Assembly (NCBI GenBank): GCA_028751875.1
Contig: CM054154.1
Span: 54,863,391 to 54,927,390 of the forward strand
DNA from: Rapana venosa
Lineage: Eukaryota > Mollusca > Gastropoda > Neogastropoda > Muricidae
Length of the DNA: 64,000 bases
Direction of reading: 5' to 3'
In this document: positions 31,420 to 41,995 of the stretch, piece after piece
How positions within the stretch are numbered: position 1 is the first letter of the stretch
Layout: every line of letters begins with the position of its first letter
Program-made: the position numbers and the translations under genes
The notes under the pieces: generated by a model
What the model saw: only the letters and a program-made list of their open reading frames with translations
Databases searched by the model: none
Told to the model about the DNA's origin: nothing

Positions 31420-31710
31420 ACCAACTGTCCAAAGTTTGGAGTCACAGCTTTGTTATGATATTTACAAAACAGTTTTCTGACTGCCCCAGCCTGCTGCCTT
31501 CATGATTGACGCAAGGGATGCACCATGACTGGCAGCTGCTCTGGTACTGGCATCATGTGTACTGTGGCTTCCATAGTTTGAGGTGTGTATCTATGCCCGC
31601 CTTTCAAGCACTGTTTTCACCCAGTGAGAAAACGTTTCCCTGGAGATAGGGCCATAAGCCTTAATAAAGTGATAAACAGTTCTGAACCTTTCCGGAGCTC
31701 CCTTGTGACC
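31420..31710 (-). pseudogene. DIRS-like tyrosine recombinase (C-terminal catalytic part)
   Basis: Would integrate the circular cDNA by site-specific recombination. On the minus strand one frame reads AYGPISRETFSHWVKTVLER, a stop, then ASTRAAASHGASLASIMKAA followed by GWGSQKTV, matching the DIRS/Ngaro recombinase end 'HSTRAAATSAA...I.AAGWSS..TF'. A frame-shifted KYHNKAV holds a Tyr at the position of the catalytic residue. The N-terminal half of the domain is degraded (31720-32590). The internal stop and frameshift make it non-functional. Confidence 0.75.
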
Positions 31711-32594
31711 TCTAGATACATATGGAGATGTTTCACCAAACACAGTTTATCATGTTAGGGAATGACAAGATAATTGCTGGCTTTTTGTGGACACCTGGCT
31801 ATGTATGCTTCTTTTTCCCAGAGGAAAGTTACACATCTATTCGGATAAAGTTTAATATCATACAGTTTCAGTGGCATTACGCTTGGTTCTCTGCTCCATT
31901 AAGAGGAACAACAACATTACAGTTCTCAAAGTCAACTGTTTGACTGTCAGATCAAGTATTTTCTGGCACTCTAGCAAAGTTCCAAAACATTATCTGCATT
32001 CCATGTCTCTTGGTAAATTTGGTAGTGCTGGGATTTTCGCAAACACTTCTTTATTATTCTACAAATGTCAGGATGGGAATCTAGTGAGCATCTACTGGTA
32101 CCATCTGGAGAAAAAAATATGCACTCAAAGCACTTCTTGCACTATTCACAGCACTATACCCTGCACCTTCAGAGTACAGGGAAGCAGGAATATGTGCTAT
32201 ATTTACAGGTCGGGTGTAGACTCATCCAGACAATTGAGTTTTTTCACTTTTTTAATATAGCAATTATATACAACTCGAATTGCTGGTCGCCAGGATTCCA
32301 AAATCAGGCCTGCTGCAGTATCTGTCAATTCTTCTCCTCCTAACCTTTCCCTGATATTCTGCATGCCAAAAGATGTAGGATCCCTTTTTTTACAAGGGAA
32401 TGTATCTTGCGTGGATGGCTTGAAAGAAGGTCTTCCCTGGCTGTTAGAAGGGGAACAGGTTTTACTATCAGCATACTACATGACTGGTCACCAGACTTGT
32501 GTCTTCCAGCTCGGGAGAATCAATACGCCTATGGTCTGTTCTTGACATACTCTTTGGAGGACTTGCAGAATCACACTGAAAGGAGGAAAAGCAT

Positions 32595-32896
32595 GGGTAA
32601 ATGATAAAGGTAAAGGAGTCCCATAACCTATAAGGTCGTAGGGGAGCGAGGCGTCAGAGACCTCACTTCTCTAGGGCCAGCATATTGAGGGCGGCGCCCA
32701 TCTCCTCTCCCTCGCTGCTTTACCTTCCCTGACCCTAAAGAGGGCAGGTACCCATTTACAGCTGGGTGAACTAGGGGAACTGTACTGAAGCCAAGGCGCG
32801 CAAACGGTCACCCATCCAACTGGTAACCTCGCTCGACGCTGCTTAACTTGGCTGGGGGAAAGCGAGTGCTCCGACCACTGAGCTATCCCGTCCCCA
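32595..32896 (-). mobile_element. S2: SINE with tRNA-like plus 5S rRNA-like head, 8-bp TSD
   Basis: Flanked by AAAAGCAT at 32587-32594 and 32897-32904. On the minus strand it starts GGGGACGGGATAGCTCAGTG (tRNA-like with A-box TAGCTCAGTGGTCGGAGC), then immediately AAGTTAAGCAGCGTCGAGC and TTGGATGGGTGACCG, which match the 5S rRNA internal control region (A box, intermediate element and C box). The body follows ('cagctgtaaatgggtacctg') and the end is 'tttacctttatcatttaccc'. So both halves of the head could recruit pol III factors. It interrupts the RNase H to recombinase interval of the DIRS element. Confidence 0.85.
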
Positions 32897-32904
32897 AAAA
32901 GCAT

Positions 32905-33519
32905 AGAACTCACTGAATTTTCATGAAATTGAAAAGACATCCACTGCATGGGCTTCTAGGTCAGGCCTGTAACTGCTATAGCATGCAAACAGCTTGTTTA
33001 TCCTTGGGGCAAATAAATTCACAGAGGGTTTGGCCTGCAAGTGTGAAAGTATGTTACGCAGCATAGCAGGATTGAGCTTCCATTCAGCATCCAGGTAAAT
33101 TTTCCTAGATTCTGTATCAGCTGCTATATCGCTTCTCCGTGGTATAAATGCTGCTGAAAGGCAAATGTGCTTAAAATACACCATTACCATATAGTAGACG
33201 GTGAATGGCTGATACCAAAATGTTTAGTACAAGCAGCAGCTGTAGTGTTGTCTTTCAAAACTCGAACTGCTTTACCTGCTATATCCTTCTCAAAACACTG
33301 CAAAGCAAACAGAATTGACTTAAGTTCAAGATAATCTATATGATAGTCTGCTTCATCAGGGAACCATGCACCACCAGAGCCGTGGTCCTCTAATGAACAT
33401 CCCCAACCCTCCTTACTGGCATCTGATGTAATAGTCACTTCAGAGACAGAGCCTAAGGCAGTGTCAACATTCTCAATCCACCATAGCAGTTCCCTTCTTG
33501 ATGGGATAGAAAGACTCAC
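32905..33519 (-). pseudogene. DIRS-like RNase H domain
   Basis: RNase H removes the RNA strand after reverse transcription. The minus-strand frame 33519-33184 reads VTITSDASKEGWGCSLEDHG (first catalytic Asp), YHIDYLELKSILFALQCFEK (catalytic Glu in YLEL) and VLKDNTTAAACTKHFG (catalytic Asp in DNT). It continues in another frame (33190-32921) with AAFIPRRSDIAADTESR, the 'HIPG..N..AD.ESR' segment with the last Asp, then SVNLFAPRINKLFACYSSYR. All four catalytic positions are recognisable across one frameshift near 33185. The order and the 'DxFASR.N' extension are typical of DIRS elements. Confidence 0.85.
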
Positions 33520-33559
33520 GAGACCATCAATGTTCCCTCTATTATATTTAAGGGCAAGT

Positions 33560-34350
33560 TTCTTGTAATTTTATAAGCGATGACAGTACAGTGGTCCATA
33601 TCTTACAGTTGTAAAGCTAGCTACCATCATTCCTACTACCTTAGCAACTTCCCTGATAGGCACTTGCTCCTTCTTCAGCAGCTGCAATCTACCTAGTTCT
33701 AATTTTTCTTTCGATCTTCTGTCAGAACATCAGACATATTCTTCAAATCAATAATAACACCAAGATATTGAATAGTCTGGGATGGACTGAGCACAGATTT
33801 CTCTGGGTGTACTATAAAACCTAATGAACGAAGCAGTCTAACAGTCTCCATAACATTATGCAGACAGTCCACCTCATTTGTTCCTGTCAACAGAGAGCTA
33901 TCAAGATAGGAGGATGAAACATGACCTTTCTCCCTCAACCAAGCAAAAACAGGTTTCAACGTTTTTGTGAATTTTCTTGGTGCCATAGCTATACATTTCG
34001 GCAAACAATTAAATTCCCACAATTCATTTTCTCAGCTGAACCCTGAGCATCTTTCTGTGCTCTGGTCATGTGGGAACTAAGTAGTAAGCATGCTTTAAAT
34101 CTATTGATGCCATGAAACAATCGCTTGTGATAAGCTTGAGTGCATACTGTAAAGTGTCCATCTTGAAATGGTGGTAGGTTATTTCTTTATTCAACTCTTT
34201 TAAATTTAAGATTATTCTCTGTGTGCCATCCTTCTTAGGGCGGGTAAAGATAGGTGATAAATATTGGCCTCCTCAAACACACATTTGAAGATGACACTTT
34301 TGGGGTCTAATTTTTCAATCTCCTTATCAATGGCACCCCATTTCTATTTC
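33560..34350 (-). pseudogene. DIRS-like reverse transcriptase (broken)
   Basis: The minus-strand frame 34022-33699 contains APRKFTKTLKPVFAWLREKG followed by SSYLDSSLLTG. The first is the 'APRVFTK..KP' motif and the second stands where the catalytic Y-L-D-D normally occurs; here the second Asp is Ser. LRSLGFIVHPEKSVLSPSQT and IQYLGVIIDLK follow (motifs D/E). Upstream, 34354-34554 reads LFTAGRLQIFFDQWKSLTSD, the conserved 'GRL..F...W..LTSDP' entry of DIRS Pol. Frames between are shifted. Confidence 0.82.
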
Positions 34351-35086
34351 TGTTCAGATTGGTTGAGGTGGGAAACTTTGTGTCAAATCATTGAGATCAC
34401 AGTCAAGTTCTATTCTTGCCCCCTTGGTTAACTGAAGAATCTCAGGGTCAGAGGTCAAAGATTTCCACTGATCAAAAAAGATTTGTAGCCTGCCAGCAGT
34501 AAACAGGTTTGCCTCTGTTTTCAATTCTTCAAGCAATTTTGGGAATGAACACAAAATTGACTCAACTCATTCTCCTTCAGTGACTGAGACTGACAATGAA
34601 CTAGGCCTGATGTTTGTTATTTCTCTTCATCATGTTCATGGCCCCAAAGTGTTTCTTGTTTCTGGTCCACTTCCCTTAAAAAAGAGGACTGGCCAGAAAA
34701 CTGTTTTGGACATGATCATTGTAATGCCTGGCCCCACTGGACCCAGAAACACTTGCTCCCAAATGATCGAACTCTTTGGCCTCTTTGAGAGATGCAGACA
34801 AATCATCTCCAAAGAGTTTGTCAGTAATGGGAGTACTGTCACTACAAATTCCAGCGGCAACGTTTGGGTTAAGGCACGGTTGTATTGCAACCCATCATTT
34901 GAGAGACAGGTCATGGGATGTGTGGCCTAACAGAGGTACGATTCAGTCAGTCAAGAAACCACAGTTTCCAAAAGGTCGGGGTTTTCTCTGCGCTGCACCT
35001 CACGAATCACATGCATTGCTTTGGCGGATAGCGCTTGTAGCCAGCAAAACTAGATGCTGTGTGAGTGCCGATCAGAGATCACTCTT

Positions 35087-35148
35087 AAGCGCTTCGATTT
35101 GTTTGTTTTACAAGATTCAGCGCTATATAAATTCCATATATTGTTATT
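35087..35148 (+). mobile_element. S1 SINE tail-only insertion with 6-bp TSD
   Basis: 62 bases comprising only the 3' end of S1: 'aagcgcttcgatttgtttg', 'caagattcagcgctatataa' and ATTCCATATATTGTTATT. ACTCTT flanks it at 35081-35086 and 35149-35154. It is a minimal 5'-truncated retroposition into the DIRS Gag region. Confidence 0.85.
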
Positions 35149-35677
35149 ACTCTTCCTAGTGTTGGTTGGCGTTGCTTTCCATACCTCACAGTTAACTGTC
35201 TGTACACATTTTTCACAATTAGCCGGTCGTTAATGTTTTTTTCTGACAGTTTTTTGTTTACCTTCTTATGAGAGAGTTTCTTGGAAAATCGTTTATTAAC
35301 AAGCTTCGCAATCAACGCCAAAACGTTTGGGCCCTTGTCTTCATTGATGTCAAGTTCATCATCCAATTCCTTAATGAGCTCATCCTCATCATCAAAAGTT
35401 ACACAGAGAACATCGTTGTTGTCTGTTCACTCCTCTATATTGGAATCAGACTAGTAGCTATCGTCGGTCAACACATCGTGTTTACGTTTTTTGCTTTGCT
35501 TTCTCCCGATTTCATTTTCTTGCAGATTAATGGTCTTATCGGCAGAGGAAACTTGAGATGATAGCTCTGGCATCATCTTGCATATTTTCACATCTAAGGT
35601 TTGGAAGGGGTGTTCCCATTTGGCATCGAGGCTTTCCAATTCTGATGCTGATGATCTGACTTCGGCACGTAGGCCTA

Positions 35678-35680
<3 letters not shown>

Positions 35681-35728
<48 letters not shown>

Positions 35729-35736
35729 CTCTCTCT

Positions 35737-35798
<62 letters not shown>
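35681..35798. repeat. (CT)n microsatellite
   Basis: About 118 bases of CT with two short CC interruptions. Both strands translate openly, giving only repetitive peptides. Confidence 0.95.
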
Positions 35799-35800
<2 letters not shown>

Positions 35801-35850
35801 GACATACCAAGACACATGTGAATGCAAAACACAAAAGTGGCAGATTTTTC

Positions 35851-36013
35851 TTTTACTCAGCATAAGCTGACCCTTGTTGCAAACTAAGGGCTACATAGGC
35901 AATGGAAAACTAAGTTACCAGGGCTGAAAACCTTGATATCAAATCTTCTTAAACAAAAAAAAAAAGGGGTTTTTAAAAAAAAGCAGTCTTACCTTGTTCG
36001 ATGTTTGGGACTG
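35851..36013. other. Spacer right of the DIRS-like element
   Basis: About 160 bases without recognisable feature except an A run at 35956-35967. Confidence 0.4.
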
Positions 36014-36100
36014 CACACACACACACACACACCACACCCCAACACACACACACACACACACAACACCACACACACACCACACACACACACACACACAGAA
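36014..36100. repeat. (CA)n microsatellite
   Basis: CA dinucleotides with a few CC interruptions. Confidence 0.95.
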
Positions 36101-36369
36101 AAAATCCCCACAATTTTAAATACAGCCCTTTAAAAAAAGTTAATATATATGGAAAATTCTGCCCCGCAAACCACCCTCACTCTTGCGGCTAATTTTGCAC
36201 CATTGATCGCTTCGCCGAGCCCCTCCGGCTCTACATCAGCATGTTTTCTCGTCCCAAAATAAATAAGAAATATTGATTTTTTTTTATTATTTTCTTGGGT
36301 TTTTTAAGGGGGTGTTTTTTGGATTTTTTTTTTTTTATTGGGGAATTTTTTTTTTTGGGGGGGGGGGGA
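36101..36369. other. Homopolymer-rich spacer
   Basis: From about 36275 the sequence is dominated by T and G runs of 5-12. It may be a T/G-rich repeat or poorly called sequence. Confidence 0.4.
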
Positions 36370-36745
36370 GGGCCCAAGGAAAAAGTCCGGGTCGGGGGTG
36401 CTTTGGGTTTCAAATCCCGTTTGGGCACAAAACTTTTCCCCCCCCATTTTTACCTGAGTGGGGGTTGGGGTCTGTCTTTTCGGATGAACAAAAAAAGCGA
36501 GTTCCTGTGGTTACACGAAATTATCTAGCGCACGTAAAAAGAACCCACGGCAAAAAAAGGGAGTTTTTTCCCAGAAAAATTCGTAAAAAAAAGCCACTCC
36601 GATGGGGAAACAAATACAGTTGGGAGGGGAAAAAAGAAAAAAAAAAATTTGGGTGGTCTGCTCTTGTGGGAGGCGCCTCCCGGGGGGACAGCGCACGAAT
36701 TTCCCCCAAAAAATCTCCATGACATGAGGGGCATCTTCTTTCAAA
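36370..36745 (+). mobile_element. S1 SINE, head and body, noisy copy
   Basis: The order matches the reverse complement of the complete copy at 55.9-56.4 kb: a head with GGTTTCAAATCCC (B box, 36407-36419), 'tcttttcggatgaac', 'aaattatctagcgcacg', 'aagaacccacggcaaa', 'aagccactccgatgggg' and 'cagcgcacgaatttccc'. The tail is missing. Homopolymers are longer than in the other copy at many places. Confidence 0.75.
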
Positions 36746-36888
36746 ATTACGGGTGTTACAGGTCTTGTAGGAGTTCAAATTTTACAGCGGCAACTAATGT
36801 ATCCCACTGGAAATCTGGACTTTGGGCAAAAAAACGGCTGCCTTGTATTTATTTTCATTTCTTTCATGTAAAAACTACAAGAGTAAAA

Positions 36889-37720
36889 ATGGGAAAACGG
36901 GGGCCTCAATGGGACGAAGGTAGACGGGTTTATTTTGGTTCCCCTTTTTTTTTTGTTAGGGGGCAGTTTGTTGTTTGCAAGTGCGGGATGTCGAATCGAA
37001 CCCCGGACCTGTTGCGCCCGGCCACGACAATCAAATCTGGTTCTTGATCTTCGGGGGTCACCAAAGGCCCCCAAAAAAAGGGGGATCAGCCCCTGCAGCC
37101 CTGAGGGCCCCAAATGACTGCATCATTCCAGGCTGGGCGATGACGACAATCTACATGGGGATAAAGAAGGTCAGGGGCTGAGGAGGCTACACCCCCTGAA
37201 GACAATCACGGACCTCAGAAAAATAGCCGCTCTTTGTGAGGAAACGCGAGCTCTGCAGAAGAACGCTGAATGGAGAAAAGGGGTGGAGGAAATGGGAAAG
37301 GAAGACGGACGGTGACTTGGAGGCAGTCCCAAACGCAAAAAACGTTTTCATCCACGGACTCCCCAGGCCGAGAAGGAGGGCCCCCAGAGGACTGGAGGTC
37401 TGTAGGGGTCTCTTCAGGGACACGCTGGAGCTGACGCGTGACGTCCCCCTTTTAAGACGCCCGTTCTGAACCGTGGCCAACTCTCCGGTCATTAGGTTGC
37501 ACCTTCGTCAAAGGACAAGCTCAATGTTTAAACAAGGGGAAAACTGAAGGGCACTAAGGTTTCATTGGGGGGGACTTTTTTGGAGGGTGCGGGGAAAAAA
37601 GACGTTTACTTACCCCCCACTTTAAAAAGCAAAAAGTGAAAGGGGAAAAGGGGACCATGGTGTTGACCCCTGGTCATGAGGGGGAAAAATTTTCGTGGAT
37701 AGGGAGGGGATTTGAGAGAG
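36889..37720 (+). pseudogene. A4 ORF1 with N-terminal 2A-like motif
   Basis: ORF1 protein of the LINE. The Met at 36889 begins MGKRGPQWDEGRRVYFGSPF. After a frameshift at a T run (about 36945-36954) the frame reads LQVRDVESNPGP, with DVESNPGP at 36987-37010. This fits the 2A consensus D-x-E-x-N-P-G-P, which causes ribosome skipping before the last Pro. In LINE ORF1 proteins such a motif sits after a hydrophobic N-terminus, as here. Further on, KIAALCEETRALQKNAE (coiled coil), VFIHGLP and LELTRDVPL (RRM entry) follow, then a degraded RRM/C-terminal part to 37720. Many lesions coincide with homopolymers, so some could be sequencing errors. Confidence 0.75.
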
Positions 37721-38199
37721 AGAGGTAGGAAAAGGCCCCCCTTTATTGGGGAAAATTTTTCCCCCTGTTAACAATTTTTTTCCCCTCTGTGTTAAAGGAA
37801 CACCCCCGGGCACCACCCTGGTAAAAACTTGGGCACTTTTGGAAGATGGCATGTAAAGCTGCACGTATAGTATTAAATTTCCGTGCAGTGTTTTTATATC
37901 TAAATGACGTGGGAATGGGCAGCCCTGCAGGGGCAAGGTGCAGAATGTATGTAATGACCGTGTGATGACATGCAATCCAAAAAATACTTTTCCCCTGTTC
38001 CCTCTTTTTAAAAAAGTGTTCCCAAATTTTTTCAATGGGTATTTAAAGGTTTATCCTTAAGTTACGTAATAAATTTTCCCTTTTTGCGTTTGTTTTTTTT
38101 ACTTATTTCTTTTGTTGAAAATTTTTTTTAGAAAATTTCTTGCGTTTTTCAAGATTAGTAAGTTTCTATAAAAATTTCTGTTAGGGGTTTCTAAAATAG

Positions 38200-39180
38200 G
38201 CCGTCCCCCAGGTGGTATTGTGTTTTCTCATAAAGAAAAAATGGATGTTAATGTTTGTGCATTGATGTTTATACTCCCAAATTTTGGTGTTCCTGATAGA
38301 TAAGGACAAATTGAACACTGAGAAAGATATTTTGTATATTTGTTTATATGTGCCACCAGAGGGATCAAATTTTTATTCCTATTTTGATATTGATTGTGGT
38401 ATTAGTATACTGGAAGATATGTTTGACTGACTGTTTGCTGAAATATGATGATGTATTCATTGTTTTTTCAGGTAACTTCAATAGTAGAACAGCTGATGTT
38501 AACCCAACAAATGTGTCAAAGGAAAATATTGTTGATTTAACACATACAAGACAACCAGTAAATATGAACAGAAAGTCTCATGATAAAGTAACAAATGCTT
38601 ATGAAAAACGCCTGTTGAATTTATGTGTAACATTTGGTTTATGTATTCTTAATGGTGTATGTGAGGGCGAGCCTTTAGGTTGCTATACATACATCTCATA
38701 TTCCGGTAGTAGTGTTAATGATTATTTCATAATGTCAAGTGACGTATTTGTTATTTTTCACTCTCTATGCCAGCTTTCAGTGAAAGACAGATTTGACTCG
38801 GATCATATGCTTGTGGAACTTTGTTTAAGCCTTTGTGACAACACTGATGAGAGACCAAATGTCTGTAATGAAAACCTAACAATAAATAAGCTTGTGTGGG
38901 ATGAAAATAAAAAGGAAACGTTTATTTCATTAATGCAAAGTGAGGAAACTCAGAAAATGTTAGAACTAGCTGTAAGTCTTATTGACCATAATATTGACGA
39001 AGCATTAACCGTTTTCTATCATTGTCTAATACAAAATGCTGACTGTATGACAAAACAATTTAGAGACAAGACAGACCGACAGATGGATGACTGGTATGAT
39101 AGTGAATGCAGAAAGGCCAGGAAAAACCTACGTAAACTCTTTAAAGTAGCTGGACAGTCAAGTGATGCTAGTAGCTGACA
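38200..39180 (+). pseudogene. A4 APE endonuclease and connecting region
   Basis: The 276-codon frame at 38348-39178 is the longest open endonuclease stretch in the window. It contains FSGNFNSRTADV (equivalent to GDFNART, with the Asp lost), CILNGVCEGEPLGCYTYISY, SGSSVNDYFIMSS and FDSDHMLVELCL with the catalytic SDH near the end. The connecting region reads DDWYDSECRKARKNLRKLF, as in A2 and A5. The N-terminal third (38200-38340) is in other frames and decayed. It would nick DNA if intact; the missing Asp and N-terminus rule that out. Confidence 0.82.
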
Positions 39181-39355
39181 TGCTTTTTGCGTTGCAAGAA
39201 GAGAGTATAAACACATGTTAAAGCTCAAGGAAAAACAACATAATAATGCATTGTTAGATAAGCTCTTGTCATCAGTTCGAGATCAAAAGCAGTTCTAAAC
39301 AAATGTGCACAAATGTTAATTTAAGAGAAAAACTGTTGGTAATAATATTACAGTC

Positions 39356-39671
39356 GTGGAATGGTATCATCATTTTAAAAAACTACTTGAAAAGGAAACA
39401 CATGAAGAGGATCATGTACAGTCTGAAGACTCTGATGCCTACTTTAACCGACCGATTTCAAAAGAAGAGGTCATGTTAGCATTTAGAAAACTAAAGAACA
39501 GAAAAGCAGTTGGTCCAGATGGGATTATTGGAGAATTGTTTGAAAATGCAGGTGACAATGTTATTAAATTCGTTGTATTGTTTTTCAATGCTTTATTTCA
39601 AAACAGGTGTTTTTCCACAAAAAATGGACAGAAGGCATTGTTCTTTCTTTTTTACAAAAAGGTGGTAATAA
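39356..39671 (+). pseudogene. A4 RT, part 1 (before the B insertion)
   Basis: The frame encodes EWYHHFKKLLEKETHEED and VMLAFRKLKNRKAVGPDGII, the fingers of the RT, and ends around the position equivalent to 'LHKKGDVNNP' in A2, where the minus-strand B element begins. It continues without a gap in homology at 42000. Confidence 0.85.
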
Positions 39672-41995
39672 TTCTTCTTCTTCATGTGCCAGGTCTGTTG
39701 CAGACATCGGCGATCATGGCCTTCCATTCCTCTCTGTTGTCAGTTCTCCTGATGAGTTCATTGTTGGGGGATTCTTTCCTCGGTGCCTAGCTATTCAGAC
39801 TGTCTGTGTATTTTGTGCGTTGTCTTCCTCTGTCTTTGGTACCACAAATCTTTCCACACAATATTTGCTTTTCTATACCATCAGCTCTGTTTATGTGCCC
39901 CAAAAACTGTAGTTGTCTTTTTCTGATGGTTTGAGAGGGATCTTTTGTACCCGACCATTTCCCTTACTTCTTCGTTTGACTTCTTTTCAGTCCATGATAT
40001 TCTCATAATTCTTCTGATATACCACATTTCTGCTGCTTCAAGTCTTCTTTCGAGGTCTTTTGTCAGCTGGACGAAAGATGGACCATATGTAGGCTTTCAG
40101 AGTGTTGATTTTGGTGCTGAGTCTTATATTTCTGTTGGTAAAGATGGGCTTCATCTTGGTGAATGTGTCTTTAGACAAAGCAATTCTCTTCTTTATTTCT
40201 GTGTCGCATCTGGCGTCTGGAGTTATTGTGAAGCCAAGTATTTAAAGGTGCAAACTTGTTTTTTCTTTCCCTTTGCATAAAATGTTACATACAGGCATGT
40301 CTGACTGTTTTGAGATTACCAGCATCAGTCTTCTTTGCATTCATTTGGGAGTCCTTTGTTTTCACTTTCGATTGTGATGTTGTAAGATATTTTGTAGTTT
40401 TCCTCCGAGTCCGCAATTGCACTGTGTCATCCGCATATCTTAGATTGTTTATGTTGTGACCTCCTACTTTGACACCTTCATGCTGCTCTATGTTCCGTAG
40501 AATCATTTCGCTGTAGATATTGAAGGGGTCTGGAGAAAAAACGCCAGCCCTGCCTCACTCCCCTACAGATCGGTCTGTACTCACTGCAGTCATTATCAAC
40601 TCTTATTGCAGCTTCTTGTTCCCAGTACAAGTTTCTGATCACTCTAAGATCTTTTCCATCACCAGTTATGTCTCAGTAAAATGTCGAACAGATCGGAATG
40701 TCTTACTTTGTCAAATGCCTTAGAATAGTCAATGAAGCAGAGGTACAAGTCCTTTTGTACCTCAATCGCCCTTTCCATGAGGGTCCTCATGGCAAAGATG
40801 GCATTTCTGGTACCTTTATCTGCCATAAATCCAAATTGGGTTTCAGATATCTCAGGTAGGATTTTATTTCTCATTCTGTTCACCAGCACTCGTAACATGA
40901 CTTTTGTGAGGTGGCTCATAAGACTTATTGTGCGGTGGTGATCGCATTCAACTGTGCCTGGGTTTTTTTGGTAGTGCAATGTACACTGACTTTTTGAGGT
41001 CTGTTGGAATTTCACCTGTAGCATGGATAGTGTTGAGAAGTTTTGTTACTTCTTTGATTCCAAATTCGCCTAGAGCGGTTAGCATTTTGGATGGAATGTC
41101 ATCGGGTCCTGCGGTCTTGCCCTTTTTCATCTTTCTGAGGGCCTTTTGAACTTCCTCTTCAAGAATATAGGGGCCTTCATTTTCATTACTGATGATAGGT
41201 GGTGGGCCTCTGTCATCGTGATACAACTCTGTGATGTATTCTGACCACCTGTTGAGGATGTCCTCCTTTTCCATAAGAATGTCTCCATCTCTTGATCGTA
41301 GGCACCCTGTTTTTGCTGACACTTTTTTCCCTGTGACCTCTTTTATCTTTTGGTGTATAGTTTTGCTATTTATTCCGGTATTGGCTTCAATTTCCTCACA
41401 TGGTGTGTTAATCCAATGTTCCTTTGCTTCATTGCACCTCTTTTACACTTTTTTGTCTAGTTCTCTGTATTTCTGTTCGTCTGCTTTTGCTTTTCTTCTC
41501 TCTTCCATTAGGCCTAGAATTTCTGGGGTCATCCATTTTTTGTCTTCCTTTCGTTTTGTGACAGGATTGTGTTCTTTTGCAGATTCTAACATGCTCTCTT
41601 TCAACATCTGCCACCTTTCTTCTGCCATGGTCAATTGCTCTAGTGCACTGAATTTGTTTTTGATGCTGATGCTATACTGATTCATCATTTCATCGCTTTC
41701 TAATATGTTGATTTGTAGCTTTGGTGCTGTTTTTGCTCTCTTTAGCCATTTTAGCTTCAGCTTCATTGTACCAACCACAGGCACATGGTCACTGCCACAA
41801 TCTGCTCCAGGCATGGATTTGCATGATGTTATCGAGTTTCGAAAGCGTTCCTGAATTAGTATAAAGTCGATCTGATTTTGAGTTCTATCTCCTGGGCTTT
41901 TCCATGTCCAACATCTTCTTGGATGATTTCTGAACCAGATGATCATTGCTAATAATAGTGTTCTAATAATGTTGCTAATGTTGCTAATAATAGTG
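39672..41995 (-). mobile_element. B: RTE (BovB-like) LINE inserted in the A4 RT
   Basis: A 2.3-kb RTE on the minus strand, 5'-truncated within the endonuclease. Read in its own sense it has an endonuclease end (41990-41700), linker, RT (41320-40285) and a 3' end that matches the B copy at 48.1-48.2 kb through to (GAA)n at 39672-39683. 'WTWKSPGDRTQNQIDFIL' and 'PGADCGSDHVPVV' are typical of RTE/BovB endonucleases. The flanks 'ggtggtaataa' and 'ggtaaataataa' suggest a short imperfect TSD. Confidence 0.88.
40285..41322 (-). pseudogene. B (minus copy) reverse transcriptase
   Basis: Frame 41322-40948 reads ILNRWSEYITELYHDDRGPP and EEVQKALRKMKKGKTAGPDD (fingers). Frame 41024-40659 reads CDHHRTISLMSHLTKVMLRV, FGFMADKGTRNAIFAMRTLM and DLYLCFIDYSKAFDKVRHSD (motif A, catalytic Asp present). 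Frame 40506-40285 reads NINNLRYADDTVQL, motif C with both Asp residues. The frames are broken between 40659 and 40506 and after 'YADD'. The paralogue at 46.7-48.2 kb differs by few residues, so both derive from a recent common source. Confidence 0.87.

Larger units (their letters stand above)
34600..35840 (-). pseudogene. DIRS-like Gag region (broken)
   Basis: Minus-strand pieces: 35834-35451 gives SSASELESLDAKWEHPFQ and a Lys-rich segment before DVLTDDSY; 35366-35150 gives DDELDINEDKGPNVLALIAK and LVNKRFSKKLSHKKVNKKLS, which fits the 'GP.....LAKLVN......LS..K' stretch of DIRS Gag proteins; 34914-34636 gives EFDHLGASVSGSSG in a shifted frame. The first part is low-complexity because of the CT tract. 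An S1 tail splits the region at 35087-35148. The assignment depends on position and one motif stretch. Confidence 0.6.
31210..35850 (-). mobile_element. DIRS-like tyrosine-recombinase retrotransposon (decayed)
   Basis: On the minus strand, from right to left: a Gag-like region (about 35840-34600), a linker, an RT (about 34350-33560), an RNase H domain (33519-32900) and a tyrosine recombinase (about 31710-31420). Gag, RT, RNase H and then a tyrosine recombinase in place of an integrase is the DIRS order. Terminal repeats could not be delimited. The element is interrupted by an S2 SINE (32595-32896) and an S1 tail (35087-35148), and its Gag 5' end carries a CT tract. All frames are broken. Confidence 0.8.

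Noticed and set aside
32760..32850. A 5S rRNA gene
   Set aside because: Only the internal control region is present, fused to a tRNA-like segment inside a 302-bp SINE with a TSD.
35451..35834. Arg/Glu-repeat protein on the minus strand
   Set aside because: The RE-repeat part is the CT microsatellite. Only the non-repetitive part was kept, as DIRS Gag-like sequence.
38348..39178. A 276-codon hypothetical host gene
   Set aside because: It contains the A-type endonuclease order (CYTYIS, NDYF, SDH) and lies directly upstream of A4 RT.
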